The position numbers and the translations under genes are program-made. A stretch of DNA of 64,000 nucleotides, from assembly GCA_001574975.1 (NCBI GenBank), contig KQ965731.1, positions 1,051,737 through 1,115,736 on the forward strand, read 5' to 3'. The notes beneath the pieces were generated by a model. It searched no databases and was not told the DNA's origin. It was given only the letters and a program-made list of their open reading frames with translations. Within the stretch, counting starts at the first letter, position 1. Each line of letters begins with the position of its first letter. This stretch comes from Gonapodya prolifera JEL478. Taxonomy: Eukaryota > Monoblepharomycota > Monoblepharidomycetes > Monoblepharidales > Gonapodyaceae. This document shows, one piece after another, positions 44,707-55,577 of this stretch.

Positions 44707-46374
44707 TTAGTTCCAAAAGCGATCGTAGGCGACAACTCCGACGGCCACGATGGCGACGGCCGAGGAAACGACCAGGCCCGCGAGCAGGACGTCCTCGTGG
44801 CCATTCGATTGTTGGGGTTTGGTGGTGAGTTCGAGGTCCTGTCGTGGGAGGGAGCGGGCGGTAACGGGTGCTTCCGAAGGCGCGTTCTTGAGCAATTCGA
44901 GTTGGGCGCGGAGGGCGCGGTTCTCTTCCCGGAGGGCGTCGGACTGAACCCGTTCGGCGAAAAGCAGGGATTGGAGGTCGTGCGACTTGGCCACCACGTT
45001 GTCGAGCGACGTTTGGAGGATCCTGGCCTGCGCGGCGGAAATGGCCTGCTGGGCTACCAGAGCGCGTTGCAGTTCTGTTGCCTTCGCGGATAGGGCGGAG
45101 TTGCTGTGCTCAAGGATCGCGAGCTGCGTGGCAGCCATGGACTCCTGCTCCCGAAGGGCATGCTCGAGACCAGCAGACTTTCTGGTCAAGTTGTCTACGC
45201 TCGTCTGGAGGATCGCGATCTGGGTGTCTGCGGGGCCACGACCGGCGTGGTGCAGTTGCTCGAGGGCGGCGGATTTGGCGAGCAGGTTGTCGACGGTGGT
45301 CTGGAGAATGGCCGTCTGCGATTGTGCGATTGTGCGTTCGACGGCGAGTACATCCTGAAGGTCAGATGCTTTAGCGCGGAGGCTGGAAAGGTCAGTTTGG
45401 AGGATGTTGATTTGGGTGGTGGCGGTGGAGCGTTCCGAGGCAAGCACGGTCTGGAGGCTGGCGGACTTCTCGGTAAGATTCTCGACGGTTATTTGAAGGA
45501 TGTTGATTTGGGAGGCAGAGATGGAGCGCTCGGCGTCAAGCACTTTTTGGAGGCTGGTGGACTTCTCGCCAAGGTTCTCGACGGAGGTTTGAAGGATGTT
45601 GATTTGGGTGGAAGACACGGACCGCTCTGCGTCAAGAACTTGCTGGAGGCCGGTGGACTTCTCGAGGAGGTTCTCGACAGTGGTTTGCAGGATAGCGTTT
45701 TGGGCTGATGCAATCGACCTCTCAGCCTCTAATACATGTTTGAGTCCTTCGGATTTCGAGAGAAGGTTGTCGACGGTCGTCTGAAGAATGAGGTTTTGTT
45801 TTGCAGACGTTGACCTTTCCTCTTCAAGCACGTTTTGCAACCCGGTGGATTTCGCAAAGAGGTTGTTGATGGTGTTTTGGTGGATCGCACTGTGAGTCAT
45901 CGACGCCGACCGCTCGGCATCTAGGACTTCTCGAAGCCCGTCGGCTTTGGCGACAAGATTGTTCACTGATGTCTGAAGAATATCCGTCTGAGCAGACGCC
46001 GCCGCCCTCTCAGCTGCGAGAACCCCTGTCAACCCATCCGCCTTCTCTAGCAGTGAATCCACCTGACCCTCCAAAATTGCCAACTGGGTTCCGGAAACAT
46101 TTCTCTCCACGCTGAGGACGTGCTGAAGCTCAATGTTCTTCCCGAAAAGGGTCTCGACGGATGTCTGAAGAATTGCGCTCTGGGTTGCTGCGACCGTCCG
46201 TTCCTCATCAAGCACGCCCTGCAGGGCCTCCGACTTCAAAAGCAGGTGAGCCACGTCGGCCTCGAGAATGTCTCTCTGCACGCGAGCGGCTTCGAGCTCG
46301 CGCAGGGTCTCGGAATCGTCGTGATAACTGTCCTGTCGGAGGGGAAGACGGCTGTGAGACTCAGCAGGCGCCAT
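44707..46374 (-). CDS. Tail-anchored protein made of tandem 32-residue coiled-coil repeats
   Basis: Single frame of 555 aa. After about 45 residues comes a series of about thirteen units of 32 residues with the pattern ER(S/T)xxxxQxxILQTxVxxLxxKSxGLQxVLxA, for example AERSVSSTQINILQTSVENL. The heptad-like spacing predicts one long parallel coiled coil. The end is AGLVVSSAVAIVAVGVVAYD followed by RFWN-stop, a classic C-terminal membrane anchor, with the coil facing the cytosol. Such proteins tether organelles or vesicles, or act as golgin-like spacers; that role is inferred. I know no named family with this 32-residue unit. The start is the ATG at 46374; a GTG just before it is ignored. Confidence 0.85.
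   Translation of the reverse strand: MAPAESHSRLPLRQDSYHDDSETLRELEAARVQRDILEADVAHLLLKSEALQGVLDEERTVAATQSAILQTSVETLFGKNIELQHVLSVERNVSGTQLAILEGQVDSLLEKADGLTGVLAAERAAASAQTDILQTSVNNLVAKADGLREVLDAERSASMTHSAIHQNTINNLFAKSTGLQNVLEEERSTSAKQNLILQTTVDNLLSKSEGLKHVLEAERSIASAQNAILQTTVENLLEKSTGLQQVLDAERSVSSTQINILQTSVENLGEKSTSLQKVLDAERSISASQINILQITVENLTEKSASLQTVLASERSTATTQINILQTDLSSLRAKASDLQDVLAVERTIAQSQTAILQTTVDNLLAKSAALEQLHHAGRGPADTQIAILQTSVDNLTRKSAGLEHALREQESMAATQLAILEHSNSALSAKATELQRALVAQQAISAAQARILQTSLDNVVAKSHDLQSLLFAERVQSDALREENRALRAQLELLKNAPSEAPVTARSLPRQDLELTTKPQQSNGHEDVLLAGLVVSSAVAIVAVGVVAYDRFWN
44980..46270 (-). repeat. Tandem 96-bp coding repeats
   Basis: About thirteen 96-bp units encode the 32-residue protein repeat. 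The central units (about 45380-45780) are the most alike, while the outer ones have diverged, as expected from expansion by unequal exchange in the middle of the array. Confidence 0.8.
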
Positions 46375-46856
46375 CACGACGCCTTAATCGCTCACATGCT
46401 TGTAGCGCGCTTCGCCTACGTAGCCGCTGTCGACGAGAGACATTTCTGCGTTGGACGGACGAGTTCTGGAGGCTGAAGGCTCTAAAACCTCCCGGGCGGA
46501 CCCTGCTTTCCACCCGAGAACACCCGAGGGGAGCCCCCACCCCTTTATTTTCAACTCTTCCGGAAGCAAAAATAATTGAAGAAACCTCAGTCACAGACTA
46601 TCAAATGTACTTTAAATGTACCCTCAGCAAAACGGGGCGTTCTACCAACTAAACTGTCTTGTTACAGCCGAAACGAGAGATGGGAGACACCACTGTGGCC
46701 AAGGACGGATGATGCCATCGGAACCAGACAGACCCGCCCTTGCGAAACTGAATTGGCTGGGAGGATTTATTATTCGAATAAGGCCTCAGCGCCGAGACGG
46801 GCAGTCGTGGTCACTTCGGAAACAACGCGGTGAGAGAAAGGGTGAAGGAAAGGAGA

Positions 46857-47844
46857 CTAGAAGACCCACTGGTCGTCAACAATCCCGACGGCCTGCAAGA
46901 AGGCGTACATAATGGTGCTGCCAACAAAAGAGAAGCCTCGCTTCTTCAAGTCCGCTGAAAGTTTGTCACTGAGTTCTGAGGTTGCTTTGGTCTTCTCCCC
47001 AGAGTTCTTGCGGAATACGTAGTCAGGGGATGGAAGGAACGTACGCACATACTTGATGAAGAGCCCATCGTAGGAGGGAAGAAGTTCAAGAAAGAGTTTC
47101 GCGTTTGAAATGGCAGAGTTGACCTTCCGGTGTATTTCACAATAAGGTGACAGTGAATTAAATATTGACAAGGGACACTCACTTTTGCTCGATTCCTGAC
47201 AATGCCCTGGTCATTCATAAGACGTTCGACATCCTTCGCGGTGAACGCCGCAACTCTTGTCGGGTCGAAACCAGCAAACGCTTGGCGGTATCCTTCCCGC
47301 TTGTTCAATATGGTTGACCATGATAGACCAGCTTGAGCTCCCTCCAAGATCAGCATCTCAAATAAACTGGATAGTGTTGAGGTCATCATTCAAAGTCGAA
47401 ATTGAAAATGTGCAACACGAACTATCGATTGTCCGTATTCATCACTTTTGCGCCCCACTCCACGTCGTGGTAGTCCTTGTGGAGGCCAGTAGAGGCCACC
47501 CATTTACAGTAGCTGTCTGCCGGGGTGGGCTTGCTCACGGCAATTTGAGGTTGAGGTTCAATCGATGCGACGCTTTTCGCACCCTTCCTGGGCCGCTTTG
47601 CACTTTCCGTCGGTTCACTCGCGACAGATGTTTGCGCGGACACGCCATCAGAGCTTCCGCGCTTTCGCTTGCTCGTCGGTGTGGTTTTAGTGTTCGACGA
47701 CGGGTTCGCATCGGATTTCACGCTTTTGCTCCGCAGTTGTGGTGGCATCGGAGATAGTGGAGGCACGATGAATCTGAAAGGTTTCGCTGAGGTCTGTCTG
47801 AAGCGGATTCGTGGAAGAATAGCGTAGATAGCGAATTTCACCAT
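46857..47844 (-). CDS. DNA-3-methyladenine glycosylase I (Tag family)
   Basis: Base-excision repair enzyme that removes 3-methyladenine from alkylated DNA. Exons 47844-47423, 47366-47183 and 47123-46857 give 290 aa. Family blocks are CKWV...YHDVEWG, then FEMLILEGAQAGLSWSTIL (helix-hairpin-helix substrate pocket, its first residues joined across intron 1), AFAGFDPTRVAAF, GIVRNRAKVNSAISNA and LKKRGFSFVGSTIMYAFLQA near the end. The first 100 residues are a basic Ser/Thr/Lys-rich extension; the very N-terminus (MVKFAIYAILPRIRFRQ) could be a mitochondrial presequence, and a second Met at about residue 33 could give a nuclear form. The C-terminal zinc-binding His/Cys of the bacterial enzyme is not evident. 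Confidence 0.92.
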
Positions 47845-49849
47845 GTCTTCGCAATACGGCAAACGTGCAAAGCTCAGAAGAGGTTCCCCCTGAAATATCT
47901 CATTTAATGTTTAAAAAACCGTAGGACACCTTTTCCCCTTTTCCTAATTTTCGTGGACCCGTTCGCGAGCAGTATATGTAAGAAGAATCTGATTCTGCGG
48001 GCCGAACAAATGAAGCACACATATTATAAAAATTAATGGGAGTCCGCTTCACACGTGTCTACTTGTAACATAGTTGCTGGATACATTCATATTTTGAGTG
48101 TGTGGTCTTTTTTTTTTTCCAATCATTTCAAGTGGAGGGTCAACCTGATCATGAGACACCATCAATTTTCCACTTCAATCCACGCCGGTCCCTCCTCGCT
48201 TCCCCTGCCTCGCTGCAGCCTGCGTCGATTATTGCTCAGACACTCGAATTGCTGCCGGCTGACGTTTGCCTGACGGACGGCCGATTGGGCGAATTGTATG
48301 TGGGGCAGAGATGCCATGACGGCGAGGTCCCTGATGTTCTCGTTGCGAGTCGGCTGAGTGCGACTATTACGAACGGATCACGGAGGACGTCTCCAGCAAC
48401 ATGGAGCGCGCGTTGGAGAAGGGCGCGCGCAAGAAGAGGAGCGTTTTTTGAAGGAAGCAACATCTTAGAGGGACACGCGTTGGTTTCAAGTGTCATTTTC
48501 GCCGACGTAAATGTAATGAACCAACACACAACGAACAGAATCAGGCCAACTAACGGGATCTCGCTCGAAGGCTAGTGCGATGCAGAAATTGGACGTTGCA
48601 TGGATTCTCAAAGTGAGTTAATGGCAGTTCTGCTTCACTAAGCTAGGAAGAAATGACACATCAACATTTCAGGCATCACGGATGCACTCTCGAAGTCCAT
48701 CTGCAGTCTTGTGATATTGTGCTGTAGCGTGAATGGACTTGTTCATTTTTAGTTCGGCTTCCATCAAGTTGGGAATGGACTCTATAAGGTTCTTGTGGAT
48801 TTATTACAGTAATGTCAAATGTGTAAAGAGTTTTAGTAATGCACTATTTTTTATGTCGAACCGCTTCTAGTCAGTGCAGCGCAATCTCGCAATATCACAA
48901 ATACACCAACAATCCTTCCCACAACTCCCATTCTCTATTTCAAAAGGGTTTGACAACCGTTTGCACCTTGTCGCATTGTGCGTGGATATCGCCGAAACAG
49001 TGCAAGAACGCGCTCTTGTCTGGACGTCTCCCGTATCCCCACTGTCGTTTTTAGGTGAGACTGGCATAATGTTTTGAAAGGGACCAAAAACCATCATCGA
49101 ATGGGTGTCAAGAACATCTCGGCCACTTCGCCACAAATGAATCGCCTCTTGACGTGACTGCCACTTTGTGGGACCGGGATGGACCGGGTCCACGCTTTCC
49201 CCCCGCTTAACCCCTTTCAAGTGGCCTTTCCGCATACCCATTTCCGGGATCCACGGGGGCGGCAAGTTTACAGCGATAAGCTAATGTTTTTATTGCAATG
49301 GACGGTTGTATTATGTTTCCCATTGCGGCTGTGGGGCGGCTGGATGAAGAAATAAACCTCCGCCGCCGCCTTAGGATATTCACCCATCTCCGTCCTTCTC
49401 CGTCTTCCGGAACAAAACACAAGCGTTTCCCTTTGAAAGACTCTCGAGAGTAAAAATATGGAGGGAAAACATGATTTCAGTAACGAAAGTGGAAACACAC
49501 AGAGCCAGTACAAGTTTCTGTTGCAGCACAAGTGCACTCAAAATCATTCCAGCTGTGAAGGGACTTAAGCCGTTCAAGCACGCCACGACACTCGACTCAT
49601 CGTGCATTTGTGTGCTATAAACTAGACGGTACATACGGTTTACGGAAACGCTTCCCAGTTGAGGGTGGTGGCTGAATAAGGGGTCACTAATGCTGGGACG
49701 AGCACATCAGAGTACCTCAACTACGTCACAGTGAAGTCTTTTCCCACCCACAACAAAAATGAATCCTTTTGCGACTTCGAATCTCTGGCAAAATTCGGCA
49801 TTTAAAAGGCAGAAACTTCGGATGCACACCACCCAGCCACTTTGAAACG
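47845..49849. other. 2 kb with no confident gene
   Basis: Only weak coding hints. At 48280-48460 two short pieces, GRLGELYVGQRCHDGEVPD and DYYERITEDVSSNMERALEK, read well but in different frames, possibly a decayed or multi-exon gene of unknown family. The rest is AT-richer and shows no motif. A 'tttaaaagg' element near 49799 lies about 50 bases before the next gene's ATG and may be its TATA-like box. Confidence 0.4.
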
Positions 49850-50942
49850 ATGAAGCCCGCTCTCATTGCCACCGTCGCCATTGGATGCTTAATTGCGTTT
49901 GCTGGTACGCCAGCTCTTGGCCAGAGCGCGCCCTCAGGAGGCAGACCTGCGAACCAGACAATTTGCGATTGTGAGCACTGTCTGATCTGTGCGGGTCTTT
50001 GTGCGTCGGCTCAATCGGTTAAATCAATCCCAATCGTCCAGACTACACCGAAGCCGTCTTCAAGAACATCACCGCCGAGAACCAGCTCACTCTCTTGACT
50101 CTCCTCGTCAACACTGTCGTCATCGGCAACTACTCTCCTGCGGCCAACCAGTCTGTCCACGTACCCGGTATTCTTTCGTCCTCCGGAGGTCTCGCCAAGT
50201 ACTTCACTGGTGCCGACAAGACCACCAACCGCAACGGCATTGCCACCGCGGTCAACTTCCTTGACGGTGGAGGTGCCCCCCCGCTCATCAACAACACCGC
50301 CGCCAACGACACCAAGTCGAACCAGTACATCCTCCTGACTCACTTGTACACTGGATTCGGTGCTCTCTTGGGTTGCTCGGCTCAGAAGGCCGGCTCCGCT
50401 TTCGGGGCCTACGAGGGTGTGACGTCCATGTTCGAGGTGCACAAATTCATGGGGCTCAACAAGACGGAAATGGACTTCTTCATCACTCAGGTGAGCATTG
50501 TTGCACACATTGACCGAGATTTCGCGCTCAGTCCTCTTCTTGTTGCGCAATCCCACAGGTTGCACTCGCTGCCCAATCCTTCGGTGTCGCCTCAGCCGAC
50601 ATCACCGTCGTCGGCGGCCTCCTCAACTCGGCCTTCAACCAGAAGTGTCTCCCCGCCGCTCCTCTGGTTGCCGGCGCCCCCGCCGAGCTTCAGTCCATCT
50701 GCATCGCCGACTCGTGCCCCACCGCCGCCAACGCTTCCTGTGCCGCCTACACCTCTGCCTCCGGAGGAAGCAACAGCACCACACCCACGGCCGGTCCTTC
50801 CGCGTCCACCACCGCGAGCGCCTCTGCCGGCGCCTCGGCTGCGACTCCAACTGGAACCAAACCGGGAGCAGCTGGAATGCTGAAAGTCGGTGCTGGCGTG
50901 TTCGTCCCTGCTGTCGCGTTTGTCCTCGCCGCATTGATGTGA
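49850..50942 (+). CDS. Secreted, GPI-anchored truncated-haemoglobin-like protein
   Basis: Exons 49850-49970, 50042-50490 and 50559-50942 give 317 aa. A signal peptide (ALIATVAIGCLIAFAGTPAL) opens the protein. The core resembles group I truncated globins: GGLAKYFTGADKTTN corresponds to the helix-B/C block (xxFFAGxDM), and YEGVTSMFEVHKFMGLNKTE to the E-F region with the candidate proximal His, followed by FFITQVALAAQSFGVASADI as helices G/H. An insertion of about 40 residues (NFLDGGGAPPL...) separates these. A Cys-containing segment, a Ser/Thr/Ala-rich linker and a hydrophobic C-terminus (VFVPAVAFVLAALM) suggest GPI attachment at the cell surface. The globin call rests on motif order recalled from the family; the anchor and secretion are clearer. 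Confidence 0.6.
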
Positions 50943-51121
50943 AGGAGCGGGACCAAGAGTCTTTCTTATACTTGTCCAGGAGTCGAATTTTTATTTGATT
51001 TTCAAAATCTTATCGTGCGATGTTTTATCGTGTATTCGATACGGGAGGGAATAAGACAAAACGGGTGTTACTTTCCCCAATGAAGAATTTTCCAAGTGCC
51101 GTGAGCGGCTACATACTGACT

Positions 51122-53120
51122 TCAATCAAATAAATCATTCACCCAAAGGTCCACAACTTCGGGATCGACTTGATTCCTCGGGTTGAGCGGTTTCTTCGAA
51201 ATGACGTACGCCACCGCTGTCTGGACCTTCATTGCCACGCTGAGGAACAGGGGCGTGGTGACAAATCCTGGGAGACTGTATTCCATTGCGGCGGCCTGCT
51301 CTTGCTCCTGCTCTCTGCCTTGACGTTCCTGAAACGCCTCCTGCTCCCGTTTGGCCTCCACAATCGCACTCCCCAAACCCGCAACGTCATTGACCCGCGG
51401 GTACACATTCCCACGGGCGTAGCTGTACACGGCGCCCGCGAGCGTGTCGCCCGAGACGTACACGGACGGCGTGGCGCGGCGAACGGGGTTGAGGCGGGAG
51501 CGGCTGGGGGTGATGCTGGCAGGGGGAAGGGGACGGAGAGGGGGTGTGTGCAAGCTGGAGTAAGAGCAGCACATGGTCGCGGTGCGCAGGAGGAAGCTGA
51601 GCGAAAGCCGCAGGACGGGGTGGGTGGGGTGCAGATTGGTGATGAGGAGACTTGAGGAAGTGAAGGAATGTGATCGGGGTAGTGGGTATAGGTAAGGGTA
51701 CCAATAAGGAAGAACATGAGCAGGGCGATCAAAAAGGTGGCCACGAAATAGACACTCACCGGTGGGGATACGCGCAGGCCTTGCTGATCATCTCCACATC
51801 CCCGCCCGCACACGCACGCGCAAGCTCATCCATTACGTCCTCTGTGACCGCCGCGACGTGTCCCCTGGCGAGTACAGCCGAGTCGTCGTCCCCGCCCAAA
51901 TCCTCCTTGTCCCACCGGATCAGCAGGTCCAGTACTTGCGATACGGTCTCGCCCGCGAACTCGCGCGACTTGATGTAGGTCAGCGCGAGGGTGCGTAACG
52001 TGAGGTCACACCGAGCAGCGTGGGCTACAAGGTGGTGCAGGCTCGCGAAGAGCGTGTCGGCGTTCGGGGGCGATGCGTCGGCGTTGGGAATGAGGAACGA
52101 TCGGGCGCGGGACACGAGGGCGGCGAACGCGGCGTGGAACGTGGCCGCGTCGACTGGTAGGACGTCCAGGAGGCGCGACGCGAGGCGGTCGAAATTGGTG
52201 GACGTGAACATGAAAATGTGCGTGTAGCCCTCGGTCAAGGTATGCGTTGCGTCCGCGGGCGTGACGGGCCAGTTTTCGAGGAGGGAGGTGAGGATGGAGG
52301 GGTCGGGGAGTTTGGCGACGTGCCAGAGGATTTCGAGCGCCACCTTTGGAGCGGCAACCCCCATGGGGGAGGGTGCGAATCGGAACTGCGTGACGAGCGT
52401 GCGCAGGACGTCGAGCGTGTGGTGCTCGGGGTCTGGCTCCTCGAGGACCACCCAGTCCGGCTCGCGGTGCTCGTTGAGGCGGATTCGGTGGCCGTCGCCG
52501 TACTCGTACGGCGTGCTCAGGTTCAAGAGGTTGCAGAGCTCTTCCAGGTCATCCCCAAACAGGGCGGCGTTGTCAGCGCCGTAGATGCTGTTGGCGATGC
52601 GCTGCACCACGTGGTAAAGCTCCATGGAGAGGAGCTCGGCGTTCACGCGGGTTGGTGGGTGGCGGAGCCGGAGTGCACTGAAAAAGGGGATCCGGAATGG
52701 TGACGTGTACAGCCGGAAGTGGCTGATGGCGACGCCGCGGAATGCCGATTGGAGGGTGAACCGTGAAGGCGGAGGGATGTGGAGCGTGGAGGAAGAGTCT
52801 GTTCCGATGATCCAGTCGATCATGTCTTGGGCGTTGCCTGGGCATGACTTGAGCAACAGACCGGGGTACCGGAAGAAGATGGCGTGTGCGACCTGTGTCA
52901 GTGGGTGCCGCCGTATGAGGTATCGCTTTCTGTTCCATGAGTCTGCCGATACTGCGAGAAAGCGTTTGCAGGTGCGGGAGAACCCGTCGGGGCAGTCGAG
53001 GTGGAGGAAGATTGCGGCCAAGATGTCTGCCGGGAGTTTGTCTGGTGTGATCCGGTGGTCGGGTGTGGCCATGCGTGGAATCTGCGCTTTGAGAAGAGGT
53101 TGTTGTGGATTTGAACGCAT
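51122..53120 (-). CDS. F-box protein
   Basis: Exons 53120-51760 and 51596-51122 join in phase (intron gtgagt...gctcag) to give 611 aa. Near the start LPADILAAIFLHLDCPDGFS and RTCKRFLAVSADSW form an F-box, the Skp1-binding adaptor of SCF ubiquitin ligases. The body is helical and Leu-rich (DLEELCNLLNLSTPYEYGDG, LALTYIKSREFAGETVSQVL) with no WD40 or LRR pattern, resembling the anonymous helical F-box proteins common in chytrids. The second exon carries a Gln/Glu coiled stretch and a mildly hydrophobic C-terminus. Start could be the Met at 53072. It diverges from the gene at 53363. Confidence 0.75.
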
Positions 53121-53362
53121 TCCGCGTGAGTGCAGATTGGGCGAGAGAATGGGACGGATCCAAACAATGGCGATGGCGGCGCGGAAACCAGCGATGGGAG
53201 CAAACTCAAAGTCAGTAACAGAACCGCATTCGTTTGGTCAGAAAACAACAGTCGGATGCCGCACCACGCGAACGGAAACTCGGAATGATCTCGGTTGTTT
53301 GCCGAAGGTACGTGACCGCAGCAACCAGTCTCCCTGCCACTGCACTTTCGAAAACGCAGCGA

Positions 53363-53659
53363 ATGGCCGAGAAGCGCAGGTCGCGCAGAATCAGGGGACT
53401 CCCGCCAGAGCCAGACGATGCCGTGCAGGCCACGCACGCCGCTACTTCTCCGGGGTCGGCACCAAACTCAATGGGCACGGGAACAGCACACCGCGACGAC
53501 GACAACAGAATCGGATCCAAGCTGTGCATATAGCACTCCCGGCAGAAGCCCTGCACGTGATTCTCAAGTAGGATTCGACGCCGGGTAGCGGGACGGGCGC
53601 GCTGGCACTGTTCGGGCCGTTGGCCGATTTCACACTCCCCTTGCCACTTGCATTCCCCG

Positions 53660-53701
<42 letters not shown>

Positions 53702-55093
53702 ACCAAGTCCTTGTTCTTCTGCTAGTCAACAAGGCCCTGTACAGGATGACCTCCAACCACCCCTTCTTTGTGGCCATCGCGCTGAAACTCGGCATCGCTC
53801 AGAAACCGCAGTCGACGTCGTGGCTGGCCACGTGCGCTCCCTCCATGCACTCGCTCTGCTGGTCGTGTCACTGCATCGCTCCGAAGTTCCAAGTCTTTGC
53901 CACCGCCGTTGCAGGAGCCACTCCAAGAGCCTATGCGGGAATGTGCTCTGCCTGCAGAACCGCCCGCGGCGAGCACAACGCTTCTCAAACACTGCTCCAC
54001 GCCGGATCAATCCACGTGTCGACTCAAGCCCAGTTCGAGCGGAAATGGACCCTGCTGAACCTACTGCGCTCCCGGGACCTTATGCTCCGCTCCGACTCAC
54101 GTCCCTGCACATCCTTCATCATCAGCGGCGTCGGGAACGCCCGCGCGATCGCGACCACAATGAAAGAGATGTCGTGGTACTTTGGGTGAGCGTCTGACGG
54201 CACTTCGTAACTTGTGCGCCACCGGCAGCTCTTGTTGGTGGTGGTGGTGTTCGGTACATGGCTTCTTCCTTCATGAATGTACGACTGTTGGGGTGGTGTT
54301 TGGAACCTGGCTTCTCCTATTGTCATGAACTCTGTCCTAAACGCTACTTCCCCATCTAACCTATTCGGGCAAAAGCTACACATCCTACGAATCCTCCCGC
54401 ATGGTCTACGAGGACACCGACTCCGAATGCGACTACAACTACGACTCGGACGACTCGTGGGGCGGGGGCGGGTACCGGTACCGGCGCGGGGGATATTACG
54501 TCGACTCGGAGGGCGGCAAGGAAATCGCGCTCGCAAATTGGGTCCGGAACCGTACTCGCACCGCGGTCTTCTGCTCGTCCTCGGAGGACCCAGACACGAA
54601 CGCGAGGCCGCCCAGCAGCCTGTGGGACAGGATCGACGGTCTAATGTTGGACAAGTGGGGATGGGCGAGGCTCAAGATCAAGACGAGGGCGCTGCTGCGT
54701 ACTGTCGGTGGCGGTGGAGTGAACGAGGCCGCTGGAGCAGGAGCTGCAGTCGGAGCCGAAGGAACCGCGGGTGACGTCGTCGCGACTGCGCCTGCCCCGC
54801 CTGCGTCTGCGCGCCCGCTCATCAAGAAACTCACCACAAGCCCCACCACCTCCTTCTCCAAATTACCCGCGACCGTTCTCTCCTCGCTCGTCAAGCTTGT
54901 CCTCTTCTCCGACCCTGCCCCCGCGCCCGGCGTGCTCGAAAGCTCCGACGACCAGGACGCGTGCTTGCACAGAATTCTCGCGAGGAAGGTGGAGAGGGAA
55001 GCCGATGCGAAAGTTGTGGGAGAGAAGATTGGTGCAGCGGTGGCTAAGGCTAGGAAGGCGGCAAAGGGGGGTGGGAGCATGGAAAATAACTGA
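53363..55093 (+). CDS. F-box/zinc-knuckle type protein, model broken near a poly-C run
   Basis: The start region MAEKRRSRRIRGLPPEPDD and a nearby LPAEALHVILK in another frame look like the N-terminus of an F-box protein. The central part reads LCWSCHCIAPK...MCSACRTARGE, a four-Cys zinc-knuckle pattern, then ERKWTLLNLLRSRDL and MKEMSWYFG. An intron 54186-54375 joins this to GYTSYESSRMVYEDTDSE, an acidic/Tyr-rich stretch, a long Ala-rich region and a Lys-rich C-terminus ending at 55093. The part between 53500 and 53740 cannot be put in one frame; it includes the 42-base C run. The 3' half is reliable; the 5' exons are not. Confidence 0.55.
53660..53701 (+). repeat. Run of 42 cytosines
   Basis: A perfect homopolymer directly after 'ccccg' inside the 5' part of the F-box-like gene. 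Read as coding it gives poly-Pro. A run this long is unstable and its length here is unlikely to be exact. Confidence 0.95.
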
Positions 55094-55117
55094 TGAACTG
55101 AGTGGGAACAGCAAGAA

Positions 55118-55390
55118 AAGCATGGGCACTCATTGAATGGGATTGGATATGAAAAAGATGTTGTTGTGTGCACGAGTCTCGGTTTCTTCTAGCATCGTAC
55201 ATACTCACAGGTAGAGCTTTGCAACGTAGTAGGCCTTTTTTTGTTTCTGAACACATCACACACTCTTGTTGAACCTTGTCCTCTCCTCGCCCTTATTCCG
55301 AAACCCTTCTTTAAAAGTTTCTGACCGCCACGCTCCCTTTTTGGGGGGACACGCCCACGGTAATTGGGAAACCCGCACCCACGGACCACG
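55118..55390 (-). pseudogene. Decayed copy of the sideroflexin 3' end
   Basis: About 270 bases match 57306-57550, covering the 3' flank and last coding stretch of the sideroflexin gene, in the same orientation. Shared tracts include 'gcatgggcac', 'attgaatgggat', 'catacatactcaca', 'ttttgtttctgaaca' and 'cactccctttttgggg'. The corresponding protein end is recognisable only in fragments. The two copies flank the aldo/keto reductase gene. Confidence 0.85.
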
Positions 55391-55577
55391 TTAAGGGCGG
55401 GACCGCAGCAAGCAACTCAGCAACCTGTGGCGTCCTAACGGCAATACAATATCAATCGCCCCCGACACGCCGACGCGTGAATGTAATTCGGCAAGACGAA
55501 ATTATACGGCTCGTACTTAAAAACGTGAAATAGAACCACTCTTTCAAGTGTTTGAGATCTCTGTGTTCCAAAGCACA

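Noticed and set aside
45106-45708. Plus-strand frame rich in Gly/Leu repeats
   Set aside because: It is the complement of the 96-bp repeat array of the tail-anchored protein; repetition simply keeps the opposite frame open.
46630-46670. tRNA-like D-arm and anticodon-loop pattern on the minus strand ('gtttagttggtagaac')
   Set aside because: No T-arm or matching acceptor stem follows, and the base after the supposed anticodon is wrong for a tRNA; treated as chance.
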